A stretch of 64,000 nt of DNA from Kitasatospora papulosa (GCF_000717245.1 NZ_JNYQ01000011.1:62001-126000); one strand, 5' to 3'; counted from the first letter of the stretch, positions 35,493-44,798 are shown. Notes: generated by a model not told the origin, from the sequence alone. Translations and numbers: made by a program.

Positions 35493-36821
35493 CTACAGGG
35501 CTGTCGCGTCCGGGGCCGACGGTGCGGGCAGCGGCCGAGGCGGGCGCGGCCCGACGTACTGTCCGCTCGGCCGCATCCGCAGCGGCCGTTCCGCGTACTC
35601 CTCCATCGCATGGGCGATCCAGCCCGCCGTACGGGACACGGCGAACACCGTCTCGCCCGTCTGGACGGGCAGGCCGCACGCGACCGAGAAGACGGCCAGT
35701 GCCAGGTCGACATTGGCGTGCAGGGGTGCGTGGCGTGCTGTGGTCGCGACCACGTCACGGGCCGCCTCCATCGCCGGGGCCGCCTGTGGCATCTCGTCGA
35801 GCAGCGCGAACAGGGCGGTCGCCCGCGGATCCTCCCCGGTGTAGAGACGGTGCCCGAGTCCCGGTACGCGTCGGCCCGCACGCAGGTGATCCGCGACCAC
35901 CGGGGCCGCGCCGCCCCGGTCCACGACCTCGGACAGCATGCGGTGCGCCGGCCCGCTCGCGGCGCCGTGCAGCGGTCCCTCCAGCACACCCAGTCCCGCG
36001 GAGACGACGGCGTACGGGTGTGCGTGGGTCGACGCGGCGATGCGGGCCGCCAGCGTCGAGGCCGCGAGGTCGTGATCGGCCAGCAGCGCGAGTGCGGTGT
36101 CGAGGACGGTCAGCGACGCCGCGTCGGCGGGCCGAGCGGAGAGCTTCGGCCACAGCCGCGCGGCGAGCGAGCCGTCGCCCTCGCCGACGTCGTCGGAAGC
36201 ACCGGCTGCCGGCAGCGCGCCGACCAGCGTGGGAATCAGGCTGCGGGCGCTGATGAGCACTCCCTCGGCCGAGAGGTCGAACCGCAGGGGATCCGAGGCC
36301 GCGGCTGCGGCGACAGCGGCCCGGAGCCGGTCCGTCGAGCTGCTGTGCCGTGGCAGTGAAGCGGCGGTGAGCCGTGCCGCCGCCAGGGACTCCGCGGACG
36401 CGGTGAACCGGGTCTCCGGACGGAACTCACCCGTCCAGATCCACTCGGCGACCACCTCGTAGCCGTGGTGACGGGCGAGCTCGGTCGCGTCCACGCCCCG
36501 GAAGTAGTAGCGGTCCGGCTCGATGAGGGTGAGGGCGGTACGGAAGACCAGGTCACCCGCCGGCGGCGGTGGGGATTCACGGCGCCCGGTACGGCGGGCC
36601 AGGGCGTCGACCTCGGTGGCGTCGAACGTGCTCCCGCGTCCGCCGGGAGTCCGCCTGCTGGCCAGTTGGCCCCTGCTCACGTACGCGTACACGGTCTCCG
36701 GCTTCACCCCCAGCCGCTCGGCCGCCTCCCGGGTGGTGAGCCTGTGCGCCGAGGGGCCCCCGCCGTGTTCCGCGGCCTGCGTGCCGGTGTGGTGCACCGC
36801 GTCATGCGTCATGGCGTCCAC
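35493..36821 (-). CDS. Citrate synthase-like protein with N-terminal DNA-binding HTH
   Basis: A 442-aa protein. Residues 24-75 are an excisionase/MerR-type HTH (LTTREAAERLGVKPETVYAYVSRGQLASRRTPGGRGSTF). Residues 90-430 are a citrate-synthase domain with both catalytic histidines in place (GPLHGAAS and GLGHRLY) and Asp in HANVDLAL at the third catalytic position. The fusion suggests a metabolite-sensing regulator or a DNA-bound enzyme. It is divergent from a second citrate synthase gene across 132 bp containing inverted repeats, so autoregulation of the pair is plausible. Start ATG 36821 or 36812. Confidence 0.85.
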   Translation of the reverse strand: MDAMTHDAVHHTGTQAAEHGGGPSAHRLTTREAAERLGVKPETVYAYVSRGQLASRRTPGGRGSTFDATEVDALARRTGRRESPPPPAGDLVFRTALTLIEPDRYYFRGVDATELARHHGYEVVAEWIWTGEFRPETRFTASAESLAAARLTAASLPRHSSSTDRLRAAVAAAAASDPLRFDLSAEGVLISARSLIPTLVGALPAAGASDDVGEGDGSLAARLWPKLSARPADAASLTVLDTALALLADHDLAASTLAARIAASTHAHPYAVVSAGLGVLEGPLHGAASGPAHRMLSEVVDRGGAAPVVADHLRAGRRVPGLGHRLYTGEDPRATALFALLDEMPQAAPAMEAARDVVATTARHAPLHANVDLALAVFSVACGLPVQTGETVFAVSRTAGWIAHAMEEYAERPLRMRPSGQYVGPRPPRPLPAPSAPDATAL

Positions 36822-36868
36822 CGTATCCGTATCCGTTGATGACGGATCACCTCCGACGAGGTTTCATA

Positions 36869-36902
36869 TTGATTCAATCAACATTGACAGTGCTTCAGTC
36901 AA
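36869..36902. promoter_or_regulatory. AT-rich palindromes between the divergent citrate synthase genes
   Basis: TTGATT-C-AATCAA (36869-36881) is a perfect palindrome. TTGAC...GTCAA (36884-36902) is a second inverted repeat, and a related GGACAG/GAATCAATG stretch follows. Such an AT-rich island is unusual here and is a likely operator, possibly for the HTH-citrate synthase itself. Confidence 0.5.
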
Positions 36903-36953
36903 TCATGGACAGTCGAATCAATGTGCAACTCATCGGTGGAGGAGAGACCTGCC

Positions 36954-38117
36954 ATGCCTGCCACGCACACGGAAACCACCCCGCTCGACGTGCCCCGGGG
37001 GCTCGCCGGCGTGATCGTCACCGACACGGGACTCGGAGACGTGCGCGGACGCGAGGGCTTCTACCACTACCGGCAGTACTCGGCGATCGAGCTGGCGGAG
37101 AGCCGCAGCTTCGAGGACGTCTGGTTCCTCCTGTTCTACGGCGAACTGCCCGGCCGGGAGGCGGGCGCCGACTTCGCCGTCCGCACCGCCGGACTGCGCC
37201 GACTGCCCGAGGAGGTACGGGAGGCGCTGCCTGCGATCGCCCGCGCCGGTGTGGTCTCCGGGCCTCTCGCCGGCCTCCGTACCGCCCTCTCGCTGCTCGG
37301 CGCCTCGGCCGGATTCCGCCCGGTCTACGACATCGGCGCCGACCGTCGCCGCGAGGACGCGCTCGCCGTGTCCGCCGCGGTTCCCACCCTGCTGACGTCG
37401 CTGTACCGCCTCGGCCAGGGACTGGAGCCGGTCGAGCCGCGCGACGACCTCCCGTTCGCCGCCAACTACCTCTACATGCTCACGGGCGAGGAACCGGACG
37501 CCGCGCGGACGGCGGCCGTCGAGCGCTACCTCGTCTCCACCGTCGACCACGGCTTCAACGCCTCCACCTTCACCGCCCGGGTGATCGCGTCCACCGGTGC
37601 CGACGTCGCCGCCTGCCTCGTCGGAGCCGTCGGCGCGCTCTCCGGTCCGCTGCACGGCGGAGCGCCCAGCCGCGCTCTGGACACCCTGGACGCCATCGGC
37701 ACCCCGGACCGCATCGACGGCTGGATCCGCGAACGCGTCCTCGCGGGGGAGCGGATCATGGGCTTCGGGCACCCCGTCTACCGCACCGAGGATCCGCGCT
37801 CACGCATGCTCCGCTCGGTCGCCCAGAGCTTCGGCGGCCCGCTCGTCGACTTCGCGGTGGAGGTGGAGCGACAGGTGGAGGCGATCCTCGCCGAGCTCAA
37901 ACCGGGGCGTGAGCTGCACACGAACGTGGAGTTCTACGCCGGTGTCGTCATGGAGCTCTGCGGACTGCCGCGCGCGATGTTCACCCCCACGTTCTGTGCC
38001 GCGCGCATGATCGGCTGGAGCGCCAATATCCTGGAGCAGGCGGAGGACTCGAAGATCATCCGTCCGGCGGCCCGCTATGTGGGGACCCCGCCCCCCTGCC
38101 CCGTGCCCGCGCTCTGA
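36954..38117 (+). CDS. Citrate synthase/methylcitrate synthase family protein
   Basis: A 387-aa enzyme expected to condense acetyl-CoA (or propionyl-CoA) with oxaloacetate. Catalytic histidines are seen in SGPLHGGAPS and GFGHPVY. The third catalytic position reads HTNVEFYAG, Glu where the classical enzyme has Asp (NVDFYSG), which occurs in some paralogs but could alter activity. The ATG at 36954 follows GGAGGAGAG. The next gene (CobW-type) begins 21 nt after the stop, so the two are likely co-transcribed. Whether this is a main TCA enzyme or a secondary one cannot be decided from the window. Confidence 0.88.
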   Translation: MPATHTETTPLDVPRGLAGVIVTDTGLGDVRGREGFYHYRQYSAIELAESRSFEDVWFLLFYGELPGREAGADFAVRTAGLRRLPEEVREALPAIARAGVVSGPLAGLRTALSLLGASAGFRPVYDIGADRRREDALAVSAAVPTLLTSLYRLGQGLEPVEPRDDLPFAANYLYMLTGEEPDAARTAAVERYLVSTVDHGFNASTFTARVIASTGADVAACLVGAVGALSGPLHGGAPSRALDTLDAIGTPDRIDGWIRERVLAGERIMGFGHPVYRTEDPRSRMLRSVAQSFGGPLVDFAVEVERQVEAILAELKPGRELHTNVEFYAGVVMELCGLPRAMFTPTFCAARMIGWSANILEQAEDSKIIRPAARYVGTPPPCPVPAL

Positions 38118-38138
38118 ACGACCCCGAGGAAGGCCCCG

Positions 38139-39203
38139 TTGACCCCGCCAAGCGCCCCGCAGATCCCGGTCGTCGTCCTGGCGGGGTTCCTCGGATCAGG
38201 CAAGACGACCCTGCTCAACCATCTGCTCCGCAACAGGGCGGGCAACCGCATCGGCGTCGTCGTCAACGACTTCGGGTCCATCGAGATCGATGCCATGACC
38301 GTCGCGGGGCAGGTCGGTTCCACGGTCTCGCTGGGCAACGGCTGCCTCTGCTGCGCCGTCGACGCGAGCGAGCTCGACACCTACCTGGAGACGCTGACCG
38401 CGCCTGCCGCCAGGCTCGACGTGATCGTCATCGAGGCGAGTGGTCTCGCCGAGCCCCAGGAACTCGTACGGATGCTGCTGGCCAGCGACAATCCGCACAT
38501 CCGGTACGGGGGACTGGTCGAGGTCGTCGACGCCGCCGAATTCCCCGCCACACGGGAGCGTCACCCCGAGATCGACCGCCACCTCGCGGTCGCCGACCTG
38601 ATCGTGCTGAACAAGACCGACCGGGTCACCGAGGCCGGACTGCGGGCCGTGCGGGAAGCGGTGGACGCGGCGGGCGGGAGCGCGGCGGTCATCTGCTCCG
38701 CCTACGGGAGGATCGACCCGGAGGTTCTCCTCGACCCCGTGACGAGGGCCGACGAGGACGACTCCTTCCGCCAGCTGACGTTCGAGGACCTGCTCCCCGA
38801 GGCGGACCGCACACACGCGGACCATCTGCACGCGGCGTACGACAGCGTCTCCTTCACCGCCGACGTACCGCTCAGCCCCCGCCTCTTCATGGCGTTCCTC
38901 GACTCCAGGCCCGCAGGCCTCTACCGGATCAAGGGATTCGTGGACTTCGGCGCGGGCGACCCCGGAAACCGGTACACGCTGCACGCCGTCGGCAGGTTCC
39001 TGCGCTTCGTGCCGCAGCGCTGGGCCCGCGACGAACCGCGGCGGACCCAGCTCGTCCTGATCGGCGCCGGTGTCGACGCCGCCTCGCTGCGCAAGGAGCT
39101 CGAGGGATGCCGGGACGAGTGGCACGACGCCACCGAGGAACTGGAGCGCAGCATGTGGGGCGTCCTGCGGTACGTGCGGCAGCCGGGCGACGACGAGGCC
39201 TGA
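38139..39203 (+). CDS. CobW/COG0523-family metal-chaperone GTPase
   Basis: A 354-aa P-loop GTPase. It has Walker A (GFLGSGKTT, 16-24), the metal-binding CxCC motif (GCLCC, 68-72), the guanine-specificity motif NKTD (about 156) and a C-terminal CobW_C domain (RLFMAFLDSRPAGLYRIKGFVDF ... RWARDEPRRTQLVLIG). COG0523 members deliver zinc, cobalt, iron or nitrile-hydratase metals. The TTG start at 38139 has GAGGAAGG 5 nt upstream. No Zur box is visible near it. Its coupling to a citrate synthase is unusual and gives no clear hint of the client protein. Confidence 0.88.
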   Translation: MTPPSAPQIPVVVLAGFLGSGKTTLLNHLLRNRAGNRIGVVVNDFGSIEIDAMTVAGQVGSTVSLGNGCLCCAVDASELDTYLETLTAPAARLDVIVIEASGLAEPQELVRMLLASDNPHIRYGGLVEVVDAAEFPATRERHPEIDRHLAVADLIVLNKTDRVTEAGLRAVREAVDAAGGSAAVICSAYGRIDPEVLLDPVTRADEDDSFRQLTFEDLLPEADRTHADHLHAAYDSVSFTADVPLSPRLFMAFLDSRPAGLYRIKGFVDFGAGDPGNRYTLHAVGRFLRFVPQRWARDEPRRTQLVLIGAGVDAASLRKELEGCRDEWHDATEELERSMWGVLRYVRQPGDDEA

Positions 39204-39212
39204 GGCCCGGTC

Positions 39213-39248
39213 CCCGCGTCCGGACCGGCATGGAGATCCGGACGCGGG
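39213..39248. terminator. Hairpin between convergent cobW-type gene and parC
   Basis: A 12-bp perfect stem (39213-39224 with 39237-39248) and 12-nt loop lie in the 65-bp gap between two convergent stop codons. Confidence 0.6.
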
Positions 39249-39268
39249 AGACCTCGTCAGCCCGTCTC

Positions 39269-41719
39269 CTACAGCGGTCCGGCGATCACCGCGATCCGGC
39301 TCGTCATCGGCGTCCCCGAACCGTCACGGCGCGGATCCGGCGCCGGCAACTCCGCCGGAGCGCCGTTCTTCTGCGCCGCCCGGGCCGGGACCCGTCCGGC
39401 CCACGCGAACACCAGGACGTCCTCACCCTTGAGGAAGCGCTGGCAGCGCACCCCGCCGGTGGCCCTGCCCTTGCGCGGGTACTGGTCGAACGGGGTCAGC
39501 TTCCAGGTCCGCTCGGAGTCGTCGAGCGTGCCGTGCGACCCGGCGACCGTGAACACCGCGGCGTCCTTCGAGGGATCCACCGCCGTGAACGAGAGGACCG
39601 TGGCGCCCTCCGTCAGCTTGACGCCGGCCATGCCTCCCGCCGGGCGTCCCTGCGGACGGACCGAGGCCGCCGGATAGCGCAGCAACTGCGCGTCCGACGT
39701 GATGAAGACCAGATCCTCCTCGCCCGTGCGCAACTGGGTCGCGCCGACGATCCGGTCACCGTCCTTCAGCGTGATGACCTCCAACTCGTCCTTGTTGGCG
39801 GGATAGTCGGGCACCACACGCTTCACCACCCCCTGCAGGGTGCCGATGGCGAGTCCGAGCGCCTCCTCGTCGAGCGTGGTGAGACAGATCAGCTGCTCGT
39901 CCGCCTCCAGCGTGAGGAACTCCGCGACCGGGGCCCCGCCCGACAGGTTCGGCGCCGCATGGGTGTCCGGCAGCTGGGGCAGGTCGATCACCGAGAGCCG
40001 GAGCAGGCGTCCCGCGGACGTCACCGCCCCCACGTCGCCGCGTGCCGTGGCCGGGACGGCCGACACGATCGCGTCGTGCTTCGTGCGCCTGGCATCCTCG
40101 GTCTGCTCGATCGGCTCGGCGTTGGCCGTACGGGCGAGCAGGCCGGTCGAGGAGAGGAGCACCTGGCACGGGTCGTCGGCGACCTCCAGCGGCACCGAGG
40201 CGACCTGCGAACCTGCCGACTCCAGCAGGACCGTACGCCGGTCGGTGCCGAACTTCTTCGCCACCGCGGCCAGTTCGGACGAGACCAGCTTGCGCAGCTC
40301 GGCGTCCGACTCCAGGATCGCCGTCAGCTCCGCGATCTCCTGGGAGAGCTTGTCGCGCTCGGTCTCCAGCTCGATCCTGTCGAAGCGCGTGAGCCTGCGC
40401 AGCGGGGTGTCCAGGATGTACTGGGTCTGGATCTCGCTCAGCGAGAAGCGCTCCATCAGGCGTTCCTTCGCCTGCGCGGAGTTGTCGCTGTCCCGGATGA
40501 GACGGATGACCTCGTCGATGTCGAGCAGCGCCACCAGGAGGCCCTCGACCAGGTGCAGCCGGTTGCGGCGCTTGGTCCTGCGGAACTCGCTGCGCCGGCG
40601 CACCACGTCGAAGCGGTGGTCGAGGTAGACCTCCAGGAGCTCCTTCAGCCCGAGGGTGAGCGGCTGCCCGTCGACCAGCGCGACGTTGTTGATGCCGAAG
40701 GACTCCTCCATCGGCGTCAGCTTGTAGAGCTGCTCCAGCACGGCCTCCGGCACGAAGCCGTTCTTCACCTCGATCACCAGACGCAGGCCGTGCGCCCGGT
40801 CCGTGAGGTCCTTGACGTCCGCGATGCCCTGGAGCTTCTTCGAACCGACCAGGTCCTTGATCTTGGCGATCACCTTCTCCGGGCCGACGGTGAAGGGCAG
40901 TTCGGTGACGACGAGGCCCTTGCGCCGGGCCGTGACGTTCTCTATGGCGACCGTGGCACGGATCTTGAACGTGCCCCGGCCGGCGGCGTAGGCGTCCTTG
41001 ATGCCGCCGAGGCCGACGATCCTGCCACCGGTGGGCAGGTCGGGGCCCGGTACGAAGCGCATCAGCGTCTCGAGGTCGGCGCCCGGGTGCCGGATGAGAT
41101 GGCGGGCGGCGGCGATGACCTCGCCGAGATTGTGCGGCGGCATGTTGGTGGCCATGCCGACCGCGATCCCGGAAGCGCCGTTGACCAGGAGGTTCGGGTA
41201 CGCCGCCGGGAGGACGACCGGCTCCTGCTCCTGGCCGTCGTAGTTCGACTGGAAGTCGACGGTGTCCTCGTCGATCGACTCCGTCATCAGTGACGTGGCG
41301 TCGGCCATCCGGCACTCGGTGTACCGCATCGCGGCAGGCGGGTCGTCGTTGCCCAGGGAGCCGAAGTTGCCGTGCCCGTCCACGAGGGGCAGGCGCATCG
41401 AGAACGGCTGTGCCATGCGCACCAGTGCGTCGTAGATCGACGCGTCACCGTGCGGGTGCAGTTTGCCCATCACCTCGCCGACCACGCGTGCGCACTTCAC
41501 GTAGCCGCGGTCGGGGCGCAGCCCCATCTCGTTCATCTGGGACACGATGCGGCGGTGCACGGGCTTCATGCCGTCGCGGGCGTCGGGCAGAGCCCTGGAG
41601 TAGATCACCGAGTACGCGTACTCGAGGAAGGAGCCCTGCATTTCGTCGACGACGTCGATGTCGAGGATCTTCTCCTCGAAGTCGTCCGGCGGCGGGGTTT
41701 TCGTGCTGCGGCGGGCCAT
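39269..41719 (-). CDS. parC: DNA topoisomerase IV subunit A (ParC, GyrA-like)
   Basis: DNA cleavage/religation subunit, partner of ParE (26349-28475). The 816-aa protein has the winged-helix catalytic site AAMRYTE with Tyr133 as DNA-linked residue, the SFLEYAYSVIYSRALPDARDGMKPVHRRI start, a coiled-coil gate (about 420-470, ELETERDKLSQEIAELTAIL) and a C-terminal beta-pinwheel with LVFITSDAQLLRYPAASVRPQGRPAGGMAG. In the quinolone-contact loop HPHGDASIYD, Ala93 occupies the position of GyrA Ser83. The ATG at 41719 follows GAAGGAG with about 10-nt spacing. The frame extends upstream to 43309 but only as a shadow of the M16 gene. Confidence 0.95.
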   Translation of the reverse strand: MARRSTKTPPPDDFEEKILDIDVVDEMQGSFLEYAYSVIYSRALPDARDGMKPVHRRIVSQMNEMGLRPDRGYVKCARVVGEVMGKLHPHGDASIYDALVRMAQPFSMRLPLVDGHGNFGSLGNDDPPAAMRYTECRMADATSLMTESIDEDTVDFQSNYDGQEQEPVVLPAAYPNLLVNGASGIAVGMATNMPPHNLGEVIAAARHLIRHPGADLETLMRFVPGPDLPTGGRIVGLGGIKDAYAAGRGTFKIRATVAIENVTARRKGLVVTELPFTVGPEKVIAKIKDLVGSKKLQGIADVKDLTDRAHGLRLVIEVKNGFVPEAVLEQLYKLTPMEESFGINNVALVDGQPLTLGLKELLEVYLDHRFDVVRRRSEFRRTKRRNRLHLVEGLLVALLDIDEVIRLIRDSDNSAQAKERLMERFSLSEIQTQYILDTPLRRLTRFDRIELETERDKLSQEIAELTAILESDAELRKLVSSELAAVAKKFGTDRRTVLLESAGSQVASVPLEVADDPCQVLLSSTGLLARTANAEPIEQTEDARRTKHDAIVSAVPATARGDVGAVTSAGRLLRLSVIDLPQLPDTHAAPNLSGGAPVAEFLTLEADEQLICLTTLDEEALGLAIGTLQGVVKRVVPDYPANKDELEVITLKDGDRIVGATQLRTGEEDLVFITSDAQLLRYPAASVRPQGRPAGGMAGVKLTEGATVLSFTAVDPSKDAAVFTVAGSHGTLDDSERTWKLTPFDQYPRKGRATGGVRCQRFLKGEDVLVFAWAGRVPARAAQKNGAPAELPAPDPRRDGSGTPMTSRIAVIAGPL

Positions 41720-41965
41720 CGCGGCTGCGACTCCTTCACAGATTCTGTCGGGCAACCTCAGGTTCTGACGCCGACCATTGTGGCCCGCCGCACCGACAAC
41801 GCCGACCTCGACCCGTCCGAAGCGGCCCACGGGCCCTGCACGGAGCCCCTGATTACGGCAGCATCTACGACAACACTCACCCGACGGGAACTTCGCCAGG
41901 CGCCCGTGCGCTTGCCTAGAGTGGCAGGTCCGGCAGGAAATCCTGTACCGATCGAAGGGACGTAC

Positions 41966-43327
41966 ATGCCCATGGGTCACACGGCCACAGCCCAAGCCGG
42001 TTCCGGCGGCTTGACGGCGACCGAGCACCGTCTGGCCAACGGCCTGCGCGTGGTGCTCTCCGAGGACCATCTGACCCCCGTCGCCGCGGTCTGCCTCTGG
42101 TACGACGTCGGCTCCCGGCACGAGGTCAAGGGACGCACGGGCCTGGCTCACCTTTTCGAGCACCTGATGTTCCAGGGCTCGGGCCAGGTCAAGGGGAACG
42201 GGCACTTCGAGCTGGTGCAGGGGGCCGGTGGTTCCCTGAACGGCACGACCAGCTTCGAGCGCACCAACTACTTCGAGACGATGCCCACGCACCAGCTGGA
42301 GCTGGCCCTGTGGCTCGAGGCCGACCGGATGGGCTCGCTGCTCGCCGCGCTCGACGAGGAGTCCATGGAGAACCAGCGGGACGTCGTCAAGAACGAGCGC
42401 CGTCAGCGCTACGACAACGTTCCCTACGGCACGGCCTTCGAGAAGCTCACCGCGCTCGCCTACCCGGAGGGCCATCCGTACCATCACACGCCGATCGGCT
42501 CGATGGCCGATCTGGACGCGGCGACCCTGGAGGACGCGCAGGCGTTCTTCCGCATGTACTACGCGCCGAACAACGCGGTCCTCTCCGTCGTCGGGGACAT
42601 CGACCCGGAGCAGACGCTTGCCTGGATCGAGAAGTACTTCGGTTCCATCCCCTCCCACGACGGCAAGCAGCCCCCGCGCGACGGCTCGCTGCCCGGCATC
42701 ATCGGCGAGCAGCTGCGCGAAGTGGTCCGCGAGGAGGTCCCCGCGCGTGCGCTGATGGCGGCCTATCGCCTGCCGCAGGACGGTACGCGCGAGTGCGACG
42801 CCGCGGATCTGGCGCTGACCGTGCTCGGCGGCGGCGAGTCGTCCAGGCTGCACAACCGCCTGGTCCGGCGTGACCGTACGGCCGTCGCCGCGGGGTTCGG
42901 GCTGCTCAGGCTGGCCGGCGCACCCTCGCTGGGCTGGCTGGACGTCAAGACGTCCGGCGGTGTCGAGGTGCCGCAGATCGAGTCGGCGGTCGACGAGGAG
43001 CTGGCCCGCTTCGCCGAGGAGGGCCCGACCCCGGAGGAAATGGAGCGGGCACAGGCGCAGTTGGAGCGCGAGTGGCTGGACCGGCTGGGCACGGTCGCCG
43101 GCCGCGCGGACGAACTCTGCCGGTACGCCGTCCTGTTCGGTGATCCCCAGCTCGCCCTGACCGCCGTGGGCCGCGTCCTCGACGTGACGGCCGACGAGGT
43201 GAAGGCCGCCGCCCGGGCGCATCTGCGCCCCGACAACCGTGCGGTCCTGGTCTACGAGCCGGTCGAGGCGGCCGAGGAGACCGACGGGGCCGACGGCACC
43301 GACGCGCACGAGGGGGCCGACAAGTGA
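41966..43327 (+). CDS. M16 family zinc metallopeptidase, catalytic subunit
   Basis: A 453-aa pitrilysin-type peptidase with the inverted zinc motif HxxEH (His62, Glu65, His66 in LAHLFEHLMF) and the downstream Glu in ENQRDVVKNERRQR (about 142). Two M16 halves follow one another, as in processing-peptidase beta subunits. The protein has no signal peptide. The ATG at 41966 follows GAAGGGA with 5-nt spacing. It overlaps the next M16 gene by 4 nt; together they probably form a heterodimer in which this chain carries the catalytic site. Confidence 0.92.
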   Translation: MPMGHTATAQAGSGGLTATEHRLANGLRVVLSEDHLTPVAAVCLWYDVGSRHEVKGRTGLAHLFEHLMFQGSGQVKGNGHFELVQGAGGSLNGTTSFERTNYFETMPTHQLELALWLEADRMGSLLAALDEESMENQRDVVKNERRQRYDNVPYGTAFEKLTALAYPEGHPYHHTPIGSMADLDAATLEDAQAFFRMYYAPNNAVLSVVGDIDPEQTLAWIEKYFGSIPSHDGKQPPRDGSLPGIIGEQLREVVREEVPARALMAAYRLPQDGTRECDAADLALTVLGGGESSRLHNRLVRRDRTAVAAGFGLLRLAGAPSLGWLDVKTSGGVEVPQIESAVDEELARFAEEGPTPEEMERAQAQLEREWLDRLGTVAGRADELCRYAVLFGDPQLALTAVGRVLDVTADEVKAAARAHLRPDNRAVLVYEPVEAAEETDGADGTDAHEGADK

Positions 43328-44736
43328 CCGACGCCGCCGTGACTGGAGTAGCGATGGAGTACCACCCGCAGCCGACCGCCGGCGAGGCCCGTCCCTGGGC
43401 CTTCCCCGCGCCCGAGCGTGGCGCCCTGCCCAACGGGCTGACCGTGCTGCGCTGCCACCGGCCCGGCCAGCAGATCGTCGCCGTGGAGATCTTCCTCGAC
43501 GCCCCGCTGGACGCCGAGCCGGAGGGCCTGGACGGTGTGGCCACGATCATGGCGCGCGCCCTGTCCGAGGGCACGGACAAGCGCTCCGCGGAGGAGTTCG
43601 CCGCCGAGCTGGAGCGCTGCGGTGCCACGCTGGACGCCCACGCGGACCACCCGGGTCTCCGCGTCTCCCTCGAGGTCCCGGTCTCCCGGCTGGCCAAGGC
43701 CCTCGGCCTCGTCGCCGAGTCCCTGAGGGCCCCGGCCTTCGCGGAGAGCGAGATCGAGCGGCTGGTGGGCAACCGGCTCGACGAGATCCCGCACGAGCAG
43801 GCCAACCCCGCCCGTCGGGCCGCCAAGCAGCTCTCCAAGGAGCTCTTCCCCGCCACGGCACGGATGTCGCGTCCGCGCCAGGGCACGGAGGAGACGGTCG
43901 GCCGGATCGACGCGGCCGCCGTACGCGCCTTCTACGACGCCCATGTCCGTCCGTCCACGGCGACGGCGGTCGTCGTCGGCGACCTCACCGGGGTGGACCT
44001 GGACGCGCTGCTCGCCGACACCGTCGGGGACTGGTCGGGCAACGCCGGACAGGCCCGGCCCGTTCCCCCGATCACCGCGGACGACACGGGCCGCGTGGTC
44101 ATCGTGGACCGTCCCGGAGCCGTGCAGACGCAGCTGCTGATCGGCCGCATCGGCGCGGACCGGCACGACCGCGTGTGGCCGGCCCAGGTCCTCGGCACGT
44201 ACTGCCTGGGCGGCACGCTGACCTCGCGGCTGGACCGCGTACTGCGTGAGGAGAAGGGCTACACCTACGGTGTCCGGGCGTTCGGCCAGGTGCTGCGCTC
44301 GACCGCGCCGGGCTCCTCCTCCGGGGCGACCGGCGCAGCGATGCTCGCCATCAGCGGCTCGGTCGACACCGAGTCCACCGGTCCCGCGCTAGACGACCTG
44401 TGGAAGGTCCTGCGCACCCTGGCGTCCGAGGGACTCACCGACGCCGAACGCGAGACGGCCGTCCAGAACCTCGTGGGCGTCGCCCCGCTGAAGTACGAGA
44501 CGGCGGCCTCCGTCGCGGGGACCCTCGCCGACCAGGTGGAGCAGCACCTTCCGGACGACTACCAGGCCGAGCTGTACGCCCGCCTGGCCGCGACCGGCAC
44601 GGTCGAGGCGACCGCCGCCGTGGTCAACGCGTTCCCCGTCGACCGGCTCGTCACCGTCCTGGTCGGGGACGCCGCGCAGATCGCGGAGCCGGTCAGGGCG
44701 CTCGGCATCGGCGAGGTCTCGGTCGTCAGCGGCTGA
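43324..44736 (+). CDS. M16 family protein, non-catalytic subunit
   Basis: A 470-aa M16-fold protein. The position of the zinc motif reads GVATIMARALSEGT, without HxxEH, so it cannot bind catalytic zinc. The C-terminal half keeps the substrate-binding R/Y pair (LREEKGYTYGVRAFGQ, about 300), the classical mark of the alpha-type partner. It starts at GTG 43324, overlapping the preceding stop (GTGA), which favours equal synthesis of both chains. It is cytoplasmic. Proposed role: substrate recognition in a two-chain peptidase. The substrate is unknown. Confidence 0.9.
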   Translation: MTDAAVTGVAMEYHPQPTAGEARPWAFPAPERGALPNGLTVLRCHRPGQQIVAVEIFLDAPLDAEPEGLDGVATIMARALSEGTDKRSAEEFAAELERCGATLDAHADHPGLRVSLEVPVSRLAKALGLVAESLRAPAFAESEIERLVGNRLDEIPHEQANPARRAAKQLSKELFPATARMSRPRQGTEETVGRIDAAAVRAFYDAHVRPSTATAVVVGDLTGVDLDALLADTVGDWSGNAGQARPVPPITADDTGRVVIVDRPGAVQTQLLIGRIGADRHDRVWPAQVLGTYCLGGTLTSRLDRVLREEKGYTYGVRAFGQVLRSTAPGSSSGATGAAMLAISGSVDTESTGPALDDLWKVLRTLASEGLTDAERETAVQNLVGVAPLKYETAASVAGTLADQVEQHLPDDYQAELYARLAATGTVEATAAVVNAFPVDRLVTVLVGDAAQIAEPVRALGIGEVSVVSG

Positions 44737-44764
44737 CCGAAGGCCGACAGAACAGGACATGACG

Positions 44765-44798
44765 GGGGCCCCGGCGGGCATGCGCTCGCCGGGGCCCC
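44765..44798 (+). terminator. Hairpin terminator after the M16 operon
   Basis: GGGGCCCCGGCG (44765-44776) pairs with CGCCGGGGCCCC (44787-44798); the loop contains GCATGC. A short T-rich stretch (TGTCTGTTTT) follows. Confidence 0.75.

Noticed and set aside
41720..43309. 530-codon upstream extension of the parC frame
   Set aside because: It lies antisense to the M16 gene and has no ParC homology; the ATG at 41719 with GAAGGAG gives the family N-terminus.
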